Positions 7,957-15,957 of a stretch of DNA of 64,000 nucleotides are shown in pieces (within the stretch, counting starts at the first letter, position 1; each line of letters starts with the position of its first letter). Below the pieces are notes generated by a model, which made no database searches, was not told the origin of the DNA, and saw nothing but the letters and a program-made list of their open reading frames with translations. Made by a program: the position numbers and the translations under genes. Source of the stretch: RGIG4576 sp045656705 (GTDB lineage Bacteria; Bacteroidota; Bacteroidia; Bacteroidales; Muribaculaceae); NCBI GenBank assembly GCA_045656705.1, contig JAZORR010000043.1, forward strand, positions 23,292 to 87,291, written 5' to 3'.

Positions 7957-8481
7957 TCACTCACGAGAAAATTTCTTGTGATGACGACTTTCAGCATTCA
8001 TCTTTCTACGCTCACGGCGTTCCATTTTTCGCTTCATTGAATCCATCTTGTGTCCCTTGCGATCTCGCTTGTGCTTCATTATATTTTTTTGCACCTTTCT
8101 TTCGGCATCAAGAAACTTTCTAAGTTGCACAGGAGTAAGCACCGACTTCAATTCTTTTAAGGTATTCTTCTGTACCTTTATCACATTTTCCTGATATTCG
8201 AGGCGACCCATCACACTCGCATAAGCTGCATCCATAGTGAGAGTATCACTCTTCACTCTATCGTGCTTAATATCTTTGAGTTCTTTTTGGAAATCCTTAT
8301 AAATAGGTAGGAATTTCACCATTTGTTCATCTGAAATATTCAATTCCTTTTGAATCATCTTAGCCTTTCCGTTCAAGAATCTTTCCTTATCTTCTTCGGT
8401 CAATTTTCTTGGTTGAGCCACAGCACCCATAGCCACCGATGCTATAAGAGCCAAAATTAGCATAATTTTCTTCATTTTCAT
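7957..8481 (-). CDS. Spy/CpxP-like periplasmic protein
   Basis: A 174-residue secreted protein: signal peptide MKMKKIMLILALIASVAMGAVAQ, then a highly charged all-helical body (KLTEEDKERFLNGKA, NISDEQMVKFLPIYKDFQ, VLTPVQLRKFLDAER). It ends in a Lys/Arg/His/Met-rich tail. The composition and spacing resemble Spy/CpxP and periplasmic metal-sensor proteins, but I do not see a clean LTxxQ pair, so the family call is tentative. It is the third gene of an ECF sigma-factor operon, 19 bases after the membrane protein gene. A role in envelope stress is inferred from that context. Confidence 0.6.
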   Translation of the reverse strand: MKMKKIMLILALIASVAMGAVAQPRKLTEEDKERFLNGKAKMIQKELNISDEQMVKFLPIYKDFQKELKDIKHDRVKSDTLTMDAAYASVMGRLEYQENVIKVQKNTLKELKSVLTPVQLRKFLDAERKVQKNIMKHKRDRKGHKMDSMKRKMERRERRKMNAESRHHKKFSRE

Positions 8482-8500
8482 TAGTTTTTAATGTTTGTAA

Positions 8501-8848
8501 TTATTCGTAGTATTCCGGAATTTCGTCTAATTCGTAACAGTATAGATCCATCACTTGCTCGTCGCTCATAGATGCAATCACCTCATTCAGGGGAGCACTA
8601 TCAAGATAACGCTGATATTCACTATCTGTGCCTAAATTGAAAAATGCAAGGAAACCTATAATCAATACAGCAGCCGCAGCACTCACCTGCCACATTATAC
8701 GCTTCACATTGATTTTAGACGATATCGTATCACCTTTCACTGCCCTATCGGCACAATTCTGTATAAGTGAAGTAATATATTCATCACTTTCCTTATAAGG
8801 CATTCGCTTGCCAGGAAATTGTTTCATATCATCTTTCATATTACACAT
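8501..8848 (-). CDS. Small single-pass membrane protein, candidate anti-sigma factor
   Basis: A 115-residue protein with a soluble N-terminus (about 50 residues), one membrane helix (VSAAAAVLIIGFLAFF, near residues 54-69) and an acidic tail rich in Asp, Glu and Tyr. There is no zinc-binding HxxxCxxC motif of classical anti-sigma factors. Its start overlaps the 3' end of the ECF sigma gene by 8 bases, the typical position for an anti-sigma partner, so that role is inferred from context. An alternative ATG lies nine bases downstream. Confidence 0.6.
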   Translation of the reverse strand: MCNMKDDMKQFPGKRMPYKESDEYITSLIQNCADRAVKGDTISSKINVKRIMWQVSAAAAVLIIGFLAFFNLGTDSEYQRYLDSAPLNEVIASMSDEQVMDLYCYELDEIPEYYE

Positions 8849-9398
8849 TGTTATTTATATAGTTTTTAATTTTTTCTACTGCAAAATGATAGTTTGCCTT
8901 CAAGGTGTTCACATTTTTGCCAGTAATCTTAGCGATTTCTTCATAAGGCAATTCATCATAGTAGCGCATATTGAAAGCTATTCGCTGCTGAGTGGGCAAT
9001 CGTAATAGAGCCTCTTGAAATACCACTTCAGCATCATTGGCATCACATTCAGTCTCGGCATACAAGGTTTCACGCAATCGTTCACCCACGCCATCACGAT
9101 CTATCGACTGAAATAGTCCACATCTCTTACGCAATACCTGAAGAGCCTCATTTGTGGCTATGGTATAAATCCAAGTCAGTAAAGCACTCTCACCTTTAAA
9201 ACTATCTATCTTGCTAAATATCTTTATTGAAGCTTCTTGCATTGCATCCTCCGCATCTTCTCGACTCACCACCATGCGGCGAATGTGCCAATAGAGTTTA
9301 TTCCCATATATGGAGAGCAAAGCCCTGAATCCACGCTCTCGCTCCTCGGGATTGCGAAGCATACTCACAAGTTCGGCCTCGGTATATTTGCAATTCAT
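8841..9398 (-). CDS. ECF-type RNA polymerase sigma factor
   Basis: A 185-residue sigma-70 family protein containing only regions 2 and 4. Region 2 includes REDAEDAMQEASIKIFSKI and TWIYTIATNEALQVLRKR (about residues 44-91). Region 4 is the helix-turn-helix LPTQQRIAFNMRYYDELPYE followed by EIAKITGKNVNTLKANYHF (to about residue 172). It heads a three-gene operon with a membrane protein and a Spy-like periplasmic protein, a layout typical of signal-responsive ECF modules. The trigger is unknown. Confidence 0.9.
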   Translation of the reverse strand: MNCKYTEAELVSMLRNPEERERGFRALLSIYGNKLYWHIRRMVVSREDAEDAMQEASIKIFSKIDSFKGESALLTWIYTIATNEALQVLRKRCGLFQSIDRDGVGERLRETLYAETECDANDAEVVFQEALLRLPTQQRIAFNMRYYDELPYEEIAKITGKNVNTLKANYHFAVEKIKNYINNNV

Positions 9399-9481
9399 TT
9401 CATTTTATAAGTTTTAATCTCTTTCACCTTCTTTGATACAACATCTATATAAAAGTTTAAAGCACGGATAAAAAAGTTTAC

Positions 9482-9523
9482 AAAAAAGACTGTGACACAT
9501 ACCTAAACATATGTATCACAGTC
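9482..9523 (-). terminator. gyrB terminator
   Basis: On the minus strand a 14-bp stem (GACTGTGATACATA with TATGTGTCACAGTC, one G-U pair) has an 8-nt loop and is followed by TTTTTT. It lies 32 bases after the gyrB stop. Confidence 0.9.
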
Positions 9524-9554
9524 ATTTGCAAGAGATTATAAATATCTATTTTTA

Positions 9555-11525
9555 TCAGCTATCAATATTAGCGTAAGTAGCGTTTTGCTCGATAAACTCA
9601 CGACGAGGAGCCACATCTTCACCCATAAGCATTGAGAAAATACGATCACTTTCGGCAGCATCAGATATTTGTACTTGCTTCAAGATACGATTTTCTGGGT
9701 CCATAGTAGTGTCCCACAATTGTTCGGCGTTCATTTCACCAAGACCTTTATAGCGTTGCACCTTCACTTGGCGTTCTTCACCATTACCATAGCGCATAAT
9801 AAACTGTTCGCGTTGTTGTTCGTCCCAGCAGTATTCTTCGTGACTACCCTTAGAACACTTATACAATGGAGGAGTAGCAAGGTAAAGGTAACCATTTTCG
9901 ATGATAGGACGCATACGACGGAAGAAGAATGTCATCAACAATGTAGCAATGTGGGCACCATCCACATCGGCATCGGTCATAATGATAATCTTGTGATAAC
10001 GAAGTTTTGAAAGGTTTGCTGCCTTAGGATCATCTTCAGTACCGATAGTGACACCAAGAGCACGGAACAGATTGACGATTTCTTCGCTATCAAGCACTTT
10101 GTGTTCCATCGCCTTTTCTACATTAAGAATCTTACCACGAAGCGGAAGGATAGCTTGGAACATACGATCGCGACCTTGCTTAGCAGTACCACCCGCAGAG
10201 TCCCCTTCGACAAGGAACAATTCGCATTCTTCGGCTACACGAGATGAGCAGTCGGCAAGTTTGCCTGGAAGACCACCACCAGTCAAAGGTGACTTTCTTT
10301 GTACCTTCATTCTGGCATTGTAGGCAGCATGACGAGCCTTAGCTGCAAGCACAACCTTTTCTACGATAGCTTTCGCTTGATTTGGATGTTCTTCGAGATA
10401 ATTACCAAGAGCTTCAGCCACTGCAGTTTGCACAGCACCTATCACTTCGGTGTTACCAAGTTTGGTCTTTGTTTGACCTTCAAATTGAGGTTCGAGCACC
10501 TTCACCGATACTACTGCAGTAAGACCTTCACGGAAGTCGTCGCTCGACACTTCCACCTTTTCCTTTTCAAGAATCTTAGAGTCTTCGGCATATTTCTTCA
10601 ATGTGCTTGTGAGACCACGACGGAAGCCAGTAAGGTGTGTACCACCTTCTATGGTATTAATGTTATTTACATAAGAATATACATTTTCGTTGAAAGTAGT
10701 ATTGTAAGTCATAGCCACTTCCACAGGAATACCTTGTTTTTCGATGCTGATGTGAATCACATCATTGATAAGGTGCTCCTTATTAGAGTCGATATATTGA
10801 ACGAAATCATCAAGACCTGTTTCAGAGAAGAAAATTTCCTTCTTAGGATTACCTTCTTCGTCCTTTTCACGCATATCGGTGAGCGAAAGAGTGATACCCG
10901 CATTCAAGAATGCCAAGTCACGCAAACGAGTGGCAAGAGTCTTATAATCGTAAACAGTTTCAGAGAAGATAGAACTATCTGGATGGAAATAGATAGTAGT
11001 ACCATGCTCTTCAGTGTCGCCCATCACCTTCATTTGACCGGTAGGATGACCACAACTAAATTCCTGCATATACACCTTACCATTACGACGCACTTCGGCA
11101 CGCAAATAAGTAGACAATGCATTCACACATGATACACCGACACCGTGAAGACCACCCGACACCTTGTAAGAACCTTTATCGAACTTACCACCTGCGTGAA
11201 GCACAGTCAACACCACTTCAAGAGCAGGCTTATTCAATTTCTCGTGCATATCCACAGGAATACCACGACCATTATCAGATACCTGGATAGAATTATCTTC
11301 GGTAATGACCACATCAATATGGCTTGCATATCCAGCCAAAGCTTCGTCGATAGAGTTATCTACTACTTCATATACCAAGTGGTGCAAACCCTTGCTACTT
11401 GTGTCGCCAATATACATTGACGGACGCTTACGCACGGCTTCAAGACCTTCGAGTACCTGAATATTATCGGCAGTGTAATTTGCCTCTTCTTGTACGCCAA
11501 AATTAAGTTCTAATTCTTCAGACAT
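9555..11525 (-). CDS. gyrB: DNA gyrase subunit B
   Basis: ATPase subunit of DNA gyrase, which introduces negative supercoils together with GyrA. The 656-residue protein has the short form common in this phylum. The GHKL ATPase domain shows EAVRKRPSMYIGDT (about 29-42), EVVDNSIDEALAGY and the glycine-rich GGLHGVG. The TOPRIM domain has FLVEGDSAGGTAKQGRDR near residue 440 and MTDADVDGAHI near 519. The C-terminus has QRYKGLGEMN and QLWDTTMDPENR, which favour GyrB over ParE. It is a single-gene unit with its own terminator; gyrA is not in this window. Confidence 0.96.
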   Translation of the reverse strand: MSEELELNFGVQEEANYTADNIQVLEGLEAVRKRPSMYIGDTSSKGLHHLVYEVVDNSIDEALAGYASHIDVVITEDNSIQVSDNGRGIPVDMHEKLNKPALEVVLTVLHAGGKFDKGSYKVSGGLHGVGVSCVNALSTYLRAEVRRNGKVYMQEFSCGHPTGQMKVMGDTEEHGTTIYFHPDSSIFSETVYDYKTLATRLRDLAFLNAGITLSLTDMREKDEEGNPKKEIFFSETGLDDFVQYIDSNKEHLINDVIHISIEKQGIPVEVAMTYNTTFNENVYSYVNNINTIEGGTHLTGFRRGLTSTLKKYAEDSKILEKEKVEVSSDDFREGLTAVVSVKVLEPQFEGQTKTKLGNTEVIGAVQTAVAEALGNYLEEHPNQAKAIVEKVVLAAKARHAAYNARMKVQRKSPLTGGGLPGKLADCSSRVAEECELFLVEGDSAGGTAKQGRDRMFQAILPLRGKILNVEKAMEHKVLDSEEIVNLFRALGVTIGTEDDPKAANLSKLRYHKIIIMTDADVDGAHIATLLMTFFFRRMRPIIENGYLYLATPPLYKCSKGSHEEYCWDEQQREQFIMRYGNGEERQVKVQRYKGLGEMNAEQLWDTTMDPENRILKQVQISDAAESDRIFSMLMGEDVAPRREFIEQNATYANIDS

Positions 11526-11601
11526 TTTTATTTATTCTTATTTATTATTTTCATATTCATCAACAAGGCTAAACAGCCTCATTTCCAACATACAAAAATA
11601 C

Positions 11602-11642
11602 AAAAAAATCCTCGCTTCAAGAAATAAAAGCAAGGATTTTTT
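11602..11642 (-). terminator. Terminator between ridA and gyrB
   Basis: AAAATCCTTGCTT and AAGCGAGGATTTT pair around a 10-nt loop, followed on the minus strand by a T-rich run. The stem also reads well on the plus strand. It lies about 140 bases after ridA; the stretch between shows no other gene. Confidence 0.75.
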
Positions 11643-11780
11643 CATATCATTTTTCCGCAGACAGGCTTTCAAAAGCGTCACACGTCATCTCACGCATTTT
11701 AAGGCACTTTTCAGCCACTTTAGCACTCACACCGACATAGAGCCGACACAAATACTACATAAACGAAATTAAGTAAATTC

Positions 11781-12161
11781 TTAACCTCTAACAGCAATAC
11801 ATTCTATCTCAACGAGAGCATTTTTAGGTAAAGTCTTCACAGCAACTGCAGAGCGAGCAGGAGCTACGCCTTGGAAGAAGCTTGCATACACCTCGTTCAT
11901 AGCAGCAAAATCTGCCATATCAGCAAGGAATACTGTAGTCTTCACCACATTATCCATAGTAAGACCTACTTCGGCAAGAATATTCTTCATATTAGTAAGC
12001 GACTGGTGTGTCAATTCCTTGATACCACCTTCAGCAAACTCACCTGTTGCAGGGTTAACAGGCAACTGGCCTGATACAAACACCATTCCGTTAGCTTCAA
12101 TAGCTTGACTATAAGGACCGATGGCGGCAGGCGCGTTGTTTGTAGAGATTTGTTTCTTCAT
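11781..12161 (-). CDS. ridA: RidA family enamine/imine deaminase
   Basis: Hydrolyses reactive enamine/imine intermediates such as 2-aminoacrylate made by PLP enzymes. The 126-residue protein has the standard length. It shows APAAIGPYSQA (residues 9-19), FVSGQLPVNPATGE, the conserved NMKNILAEVG region and the C-terminal PARSAVAVKTLPKNALVEIE with the substrate-binding arginine. I chose the ATG at 12161. The open frame extends about 105 bases further upstream, but that part is AT-rich and not family-like. Confidence 0.93.
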   Translation of the reverse strand: MKKQISTNNAPAAIGPYSQAIEANGMVFVSGQLPVNPATGEFAEGGIKELTHQSLTNMKNILAEVGLTMDNVVKTTVFLADMADFAAMNEVYASFFQGVAPARSAVAVKTLPKNALVEIECIAVRG

Positions 12162-12337
12162 ATCGTTTTTAATGTTATATTTAATAATTATTAACAGATT
12201 TAGAGTTGTTATTTTTAGAATCCAGAACCATTCACCAAAGTTACACAGAATTTCCAAGATACGCAAAGCAATAGGAAATCAATAATAAAAGAGGATAAAA
12301 AAAGAGAAGCTAAGCATTAACTTAACTTCCCTATTTG

Positions 12338-12409
12338 TAGCCCCTAGGAGAATCGAACTCCTCTTTCAAGAATGAAAATCTTGCGTCCTAACCGATAGAC
12401 GAAGGGGCC
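12338..12409 (-). tRNA. tRNA-Glu (TTC), copy 1
   Basis: 72-nt cloverleaf on the minus strand beginning GGCCCCTTCG, with anticodon loop TTTTCAT giving anticodon TTC. The 7-bp acceptor stem has a G-U closing pair and the discriminator is A. The T arm contains GTTCGATTC, and CCA is not encoded. It is identical to copy 2, on the other side of rpsT. Confidence 0.95.
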
Positions 12410-12467
12410 TCCTTCAAAATCAATCTCTTGCGAGGTCAATCTATTTCTTTGCTTAAAATCGCTTCTA

Positions 12468-12722
12468 TTAAGCCATCTTATTCACGTGTAGTGTAAGCTT
12501 TGACTTCAAGTTAGCAGCCTTATTCTTAGAGATTAAGCCCTTACCAGCGATCTTATCTAATAGCGAAATTACTTTAGGCAACTTCGCTGTTGCTTCAGCC
12601 TTATCAGTCAATGCACGGAAGCGACGAACTGCTGTACGAGTAGACTTTACATAAAAACGATTGTGAAGTCTTCTTGCCACTGTTTGGCGGATTCTCTTAA
12701 TTGATGATTTGTGATTTGCCAT
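12468..12722 (-). CDS. rpsT: Ribosomal protein S20
   Basis: Small-subunit protein that binds 16S rRNA. It has 84 residues, basic and helical, starting MANHKSSIKRIRQTVARRLH, with the typical tail GLISKNKAANLKSKL. It lies between two identical tRNA-Glu genes on the same strand and probably shares their transcript, since a strong promoter is seen only upstream of the right-hand tRNA. Confidence 0.95.
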   Translation of the reverse strand: MANHKSSIKRIRQTVARRLHNRFYVKSTRTAVRRFRALTDKAEATAKLPKVISLLDKIAGKGLISKNKAANLKSKLTLHVNKMA

Positions 12723-12761
12723 TTTTTAAATCTTAAACTTTTAGTGCATTTTTATTTTTAG

Positions 12762-12833
12762 TAGCCCCTAGGAGAATCGAACTCCTCTTTCAAGAATGAA
12801 AATCTTGCGTCCTAACCGATAGACGAAGGGGCC
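12762..12833 (-). tRNA. tRNA-Glu (TTC), copy 2
   Basis: Same 72-nt sequence and folding as copy 1, including anticodon TTC, discriminator A and absence of an encoded CCA. It is the first gene of the tRNA-Glu/rpsT/tRNA-Glu unit and lies just after a consensus promoter. Confidence 0.95.
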
Positions 12834-12860
12834 GTAACCGTTGCTTATCAAAAGCGAGTG

Positions 12861-12892
12861 CAAAGTTATGAACTTTTTTTTGAACCTCCAAA
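12861..12892 (-). promoter_or_regulatory. Promoter of the tRNA-Glu/rpsT unit
   Basis: On the minus strand TTTG (12889-12892), 20 bp, TAACTTTG (12861-12868): an exact match to the Bacteroidetes housekeeping promoter. It lies 27 bases upstream of the tRNA. Confidence 0.8.
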
Positions 12893-13015
12893 TTTTTTGG
12901 AAACTTTTTTCAATTTTTGCGTTATTTTTTTCTTAACGCTTGCAAACATCGCATTTTTTCACGAATATTGCATAGTTTTTCGCTTTGCGAGTGCAAAGAT
13001 AATAATAAAAATTGA

Positions 13016-13741
13016 ATGTACGAAAAAATTAACGGAATAGTTTTACACATTTTACGATATAGTGACAAAAACTCTATCGTGCATATCCTCACCGATAGGC
13101 GTGGGCGAATGGCTTTTATGCTCCCCCAAGGCAACACCAAGAGTGCGCGAATGCGTAATGCTATGTTTATGCCACTATCAATAATAGAGTTTGAGGCGAA
13201 AATACTTCCAGGTCGCGATCTGCACACCTTCAGAGATGCAAGGCCAATAGTGTCACATAATAATATATATGCCGATCCTGTGAAGAATGCCATAGCAATG
13301 TTTGTGAGCGAACTTCTATCCCGTTCAATACAAGAGAGCGAGGAAAACACCCCGCTCTTCCGTTTTATCTCCACTTCCATCCAACTGCTCGACAGCATGG
13401 AAATGGGAGTGGCAAATTTCCATATATGGTTTCTATATAACCTTGGTGCATTCTTAGGTATTCAACCCGATACAGGCAGTTACCAAAAAGGATACTGGTT
13501 TGATATGATAAACGGTGTGTTTACACGAGAATGCCCGTCACACAATCAATATCTGTCGCCAACCGAAGCTCCAGCCATAGTGATGCTATCGAGAATGACC
13601 TCACGCAATCTTCACCATTTTCAATTTAACCGAGTGCAACGAGGAGAAATTCTCGACATCGCACTCAATTATTACAGAATACACAATTCTATGCTCGGCA
13701 ATCTGCGTTCGCCTGAGATTTTGAAGCAATTATTTGTGTAG
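13016..13741 (+). CDS. recO: DNA repair protein RecO
   Basis: Recombination mediator of the RecFOR pathway, which loads RecA on SSB-coated DNA. The 241-residue protein starts with an OB-fold (IVLHILRYSDKNSIVHILTD, then RGRMAFMLPQG). A helical C-terminal domain follows (VSELLSRSIQESEENTPLF, FHIWFLYNLGAFLGIQPD). The zinc-finger cysteines found in some RecO proteins are absent. It stands alone on the plus strand between minus-strand genes. Confidence 0.92.
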   Translation: MYEKINGIVLHILRYSDKNSIVHILTDRRGRMAFMLPQGNTKSARMRNAMFMPLSIIEFEAKILPGRDLHTFRDARPIVSHNNIYADPVKNAIAMFVSELLSRSIQESEENTPLFRFISTSIQLLDSMEMGVANFHIWFLYNLGAFLGIQPDTGSYQKGYWFDMINGVFTRECPSHNQYLSPTEAPAIVMLSRMTSRNLHHFQFNRVQRGEILDIALNYYRIHNSMLGNLRSPEILKQLFV

Positions 13742-13745
13742 GCGA

Positions 13746-14579
13746 TTACCAGCTACCACCGGCACCACCACCGCCGAATGAACCGCCACCAAAACCTCCG
13801 AAGCCTCCAAAGCCTCCACCACCGAATGAGCCACCTGAGCTGCGAGAACCACCACTGCCACCGAGCAAGCTACCAAGCAACACAGCCGTAGCCACATCGC
13901 CAGCATCAGGACCTCGACGAGTGCCTCCGAATGTGCCTGAATTTCCGTTGCGGTCGTTGTCTTTATCGTTATTATCTTTTAGAGCAAAAATAATACCGAA
14001 AACAATACATATCGCCAACAACAATACTGTAATGCCACCTAAATCATCGGCTGAGTTTTCATATTCTTCGATAGAATACTCATTGGCAAGCACAGGCAAA
14101 ATCACATTCAAAGCACGCACCACACCAGCATAGTATGAGTTTTGCTTAAATTCGGGTATCATCTCATTGTCGATGATGCGTCGGCAAGATGCATCAGGCA
14201 ATGCGCCTTCCACTCCATAACTTGTGGCAATATATGCCTCGCCTCGAGTATCAGTTTTAGGCTTGATGAGAATCACAACACCATTATTATTTTTCTTACC
14301 ACCTACGCCCCACTTTTCACCAAGTTCGAAGGCAAACTGAGACGCTTCCATACCACCAAGATCGGACACAGTGACAACAGTCACCTGATTGGAAGTACGT
14401 TTTGCAAAACGAGCAAGTGTATCTTCCAACTCAAATATCTGCGAGCGAGAAAACACCCCAGCAAAGTCGTTTACCAATCGAGGAGGGTTAGGAGCATCCG
14501 GCACTTGAGCGTGCATCACCACAGACACACACAACAAAAGTGCCACTATCATCGATTTAAGTATATCAATCTTCTTCAT
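13746..14579 (-). CDS. TPM-domain membrane protein with Gly-rich tail (YgcG-like)
   Basis: A 277-residue protein: signal peptide MKKIDILKSMIVALLLCVSV, then a TPM domain (LVNDFAGVFSRSQIFELED to about residue 165). A membrane helix ITVLLLAICIVFGIIFAL follows near 190-207, then a long Gly/Ser/Phe-rich tail (GGSFGGGGFGG repeats). TPM proteins are thought to act in the envelope; some are linked to photosystem repair or phosphatase activity, and the bacterial role is unclear. I placed the start at 14579 to give a proper signal peptide; two further ATGs lie up to 15 bases upstream. It overlaps its upstream partner by 14 bases, and lemA comes first in the same unit. Confidence 0.85.
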   Translation of the reverse strand: MKKIDILKSMIVALLLCVSVVMHAQVPDAPNPPRLVNDFAGVFSRSQIFELEDTLARFAKRTSNQVTVVTVSDLGGMEASQFAFELGEKWGVGGKKNNNGVVILIKPKTDTRGEAYIATSYGVEGALPDASCRRIIDNEMIPEFKQNSYYAGVVRALNVILPVLANEYSIEEYENSADDLGGITVLLLAICIVFGIIFALKDNNDKDNDRNGNSGTFGGTRRGPDAGDVATAVLLGSLLGGSGGSRSSGGSFGGGGFGGFGGFGGGSFGGGGAGGSW

Positions 14580-15009
14580 AAGAAATCTCATCACTTAATT
14601 CGTTCACATCATCTTTCTGGTAAGGGAAATACTTAGAAAGATTTTCGCCAATAATCTTTATCACCTGACACAAACCTTCGGCAGGTTTCTTAGCACGAAG
14701 ATATTCGGTAAGGATATCCTTTTCGCCAACCCAGAAATTCACGCCCACCTTATCGGTAATCCCCTTATCGCCAATAATTGCCAATTTTCTCGACTTGTAG
14801 GCAATATAAATAAGCACACCATTGCAAGCATCGGTCTTATACATCTCGAGATTATTAAAGACCTCTACAGCACGCTCATATGGATTATCGAGTTTACAAG
14901 TAGGCTCGATATGCACTCTCACCTCGCCCGATGTGCATTTCTCGGCAACGCCTATGGCTTCTACCACACGACGTTGCGAGTCTTTATCGAGAAACGAATC
15001 TAAAGCCAT
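14566..15009 (-). CDS. Small TPM-domain protein
   Basis: A 147-residue TPM-domain protein without a signal peptide: VVEAIGVAEKCTSGEVRVHI at the N-terminus, DACNGVLIYIAYKSRKLAII in the centre, and an acidic C-terminus. It lies between lemA and a second, membrane-bound TPM gene on the same strand. The LemA-TPM-TPM arrangement recurs in Bacteroidetes and suggests joint action at the membrane, with unknown chemistry. Confidence 0.85.
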   Translation of the reverse strand: MALDSFLDKDSQRRVVEAIGVAEKCTSGEVRVHIEPTCKLDNPYERAVEVFNNLEMYKTDACNGVLIYIAYKSRKLAIIGDKGITDKVGVNFWVGEKDILTEYLRAKKPAEGLCQVIKIIGENLSKYFPYQKDDVNELSDEISYEED

Positions 15010-15028
15010 AATCCAAGACTATTTTCGA

Positions 15029-15607
15029 TTAAAACTTCACTTCAGGAGCCTTTTGAGATGCAGCATCAGCTTCAAAATAACCCTTCTTTTCAAATCCAAA
15101 CCAACCAGCATAGATAGTAGTAGGAAACTTACGAATAGAAGTATTATATTCCTTTACAGCTTGATTAAACTTTTGGCGTTCGACAGTAATACGGTTTTCA
15201 GTGCCTTCGAGTTGTGCTTGAAGATCGCGGAAGTTTTCGTTAGCCTTCAATTCAGGATAGTTTTCGGTGATAGAAAGCAATTTACCAAGCGCTTGTTGCA
15301 ATTCACCTTGCGCTTGTTGGAACTTCTTGATATTTTCTTCGGTAAGATCATCGGCATTCACAGTGATTTGAGTAGCCTTAGCACGAGCTTCCACCACACC
15401 CGAAAGAGTTTCTTGTTCGTGAGCAGCATAACCCTTCACCGTATTCACAAGGTTAGGAATAAGGTCGGCACGGCGTTGGTACACATTTTGCACTTGTCCC
15501 CAAGCACCATCCACAGCTTCTTCTTTTTCAACCAACGAATTGTAATCACAGCTTGAAAGCGAAATAGCCATTACAAGGGCCACAATCGCAAAAAAAGTCT
15601 TTTTCAT
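15029..15607 (-). CDS. lemA: LemA family protein
   Basis: A 192-residue envelope protein: N-terminal MKKTFFAIVALVMAISLSSC looks like a lipoprotein signal with Cys20. The LemA helical bundle follows (NSLVEKEEAVDGAWGQVQNV, QRRADLIPNLVNTVKGYA, ENYPELKANENFRDLQAQLE, ENRITVERQKFNQAVKEYNT). The start is the ATG at 15607; a TTG six bases upstream is less likely. It is the first gene of a unit with two TPM-domain proteins. Function is not established. Confidence 0.92.
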   Translation of the reverse strand: MKKTFFAIVALVMAISLSSCDYNSLVEKEEAVDGAWGQVQNVYQRRADLIPNLVNTVKGYAAHEQETLSGVVEARAKATQITVNADDLTEENIKKFQQAQGELQQALGKLLSITENYPELKANENFRDLQAQLEGTENRITVERQKFNQAVKEYNTSIRKFPTTIYAGWFGFEKKGYFEADAASQKAPEVKF

Positions 15608-15719
15608 AATCAATTATTCTTTTATAGTTAATATTTCATATTTATCGTATGCGAAGATAAGAAAATTCCTGTAAATAAATCCCCAACTCTGCAAAATTGC
15701 AGCCAAATAGCCCAACACA

Positions 15720-15751
15720 TTTGCCAAAATCGCAGAAAAATTGTAATTTTG
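15720..15751 (+). promoter_or_regulatory. tRNA-Arg promoter
   Basis: TTTG (15720-15723), 20 bp, TAATTTTG (15744-15751) matches the Bacteroidetes consensus, about 50 bases upstream of the tRNA. Confidence 0.75.
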
Positions 15752-15803
15752 CCTTAGGTTAAATGGGATTTGAGTAAATTCCCATAGAAGAAGAAACCGG
15801 TAT

Positions 15804-15875
15804 GCCTTTGTAGTTCAATGGATAGAATAAATCTCTCCTAAAGATTAGATTCGGGTTCGATTCCCGACGGAGGTA
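15804..15875 (+). tRNA. tRNA-Arg (CCT)
   Basis: 72-nt cloverleaf beginning GCCTTTG. The anticodon loop CTCCTAA gives anticodon CCT, reading AGG. The T arm is TCGGG-TTCGATT-CCCGA, the acceptor ends CGGAGGT with discriminator A, and no CCA is encoded. An AT-rich accessory islet begins immediately downstream. Confidence 0.93.
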
Positions 15876-15884
15876 CAAAACAAG

Positions 15885-15913
15885 AGGAGATGCATCGCGC
15901 AGGTGCATCTCCT
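15885..15913 (+). terminator. tRNA-Arg terminator hairpin
   Basis: AGGAGATGCA (15885-15894) and TGCATCTCCT (15904-15913) form a perfect 10-bp stem with a 9-nt loop. The T-tract after it is weak (TATAGTTT). Confidence 0.65.
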
Positions 15914-15957
15914 TATAGTTTACACTTTCATCAAACTCTCTTTAATTCATAAAAGAC

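Noticed and set aside
7745..7960. 71-codon minus-strand frame between parA and the Spy-like gene
   Set aside because: It starts with GTG, has a noncoding-like composition and covers hairpins and DnaA-box-like motifs.
5993..7960. parS site next to parAB
   Set aside because: I looked for a GTTCCACGTGGAAC-like palindrome near the genes and did not find one; sites may lie outside the window.
13746..13900. Gly-rich repeat tract as an independent repeat element
   Set aside because: It is the in-frame Gly/Ser/Phe tail of the TPM-domain protein, a usual feature of that family.
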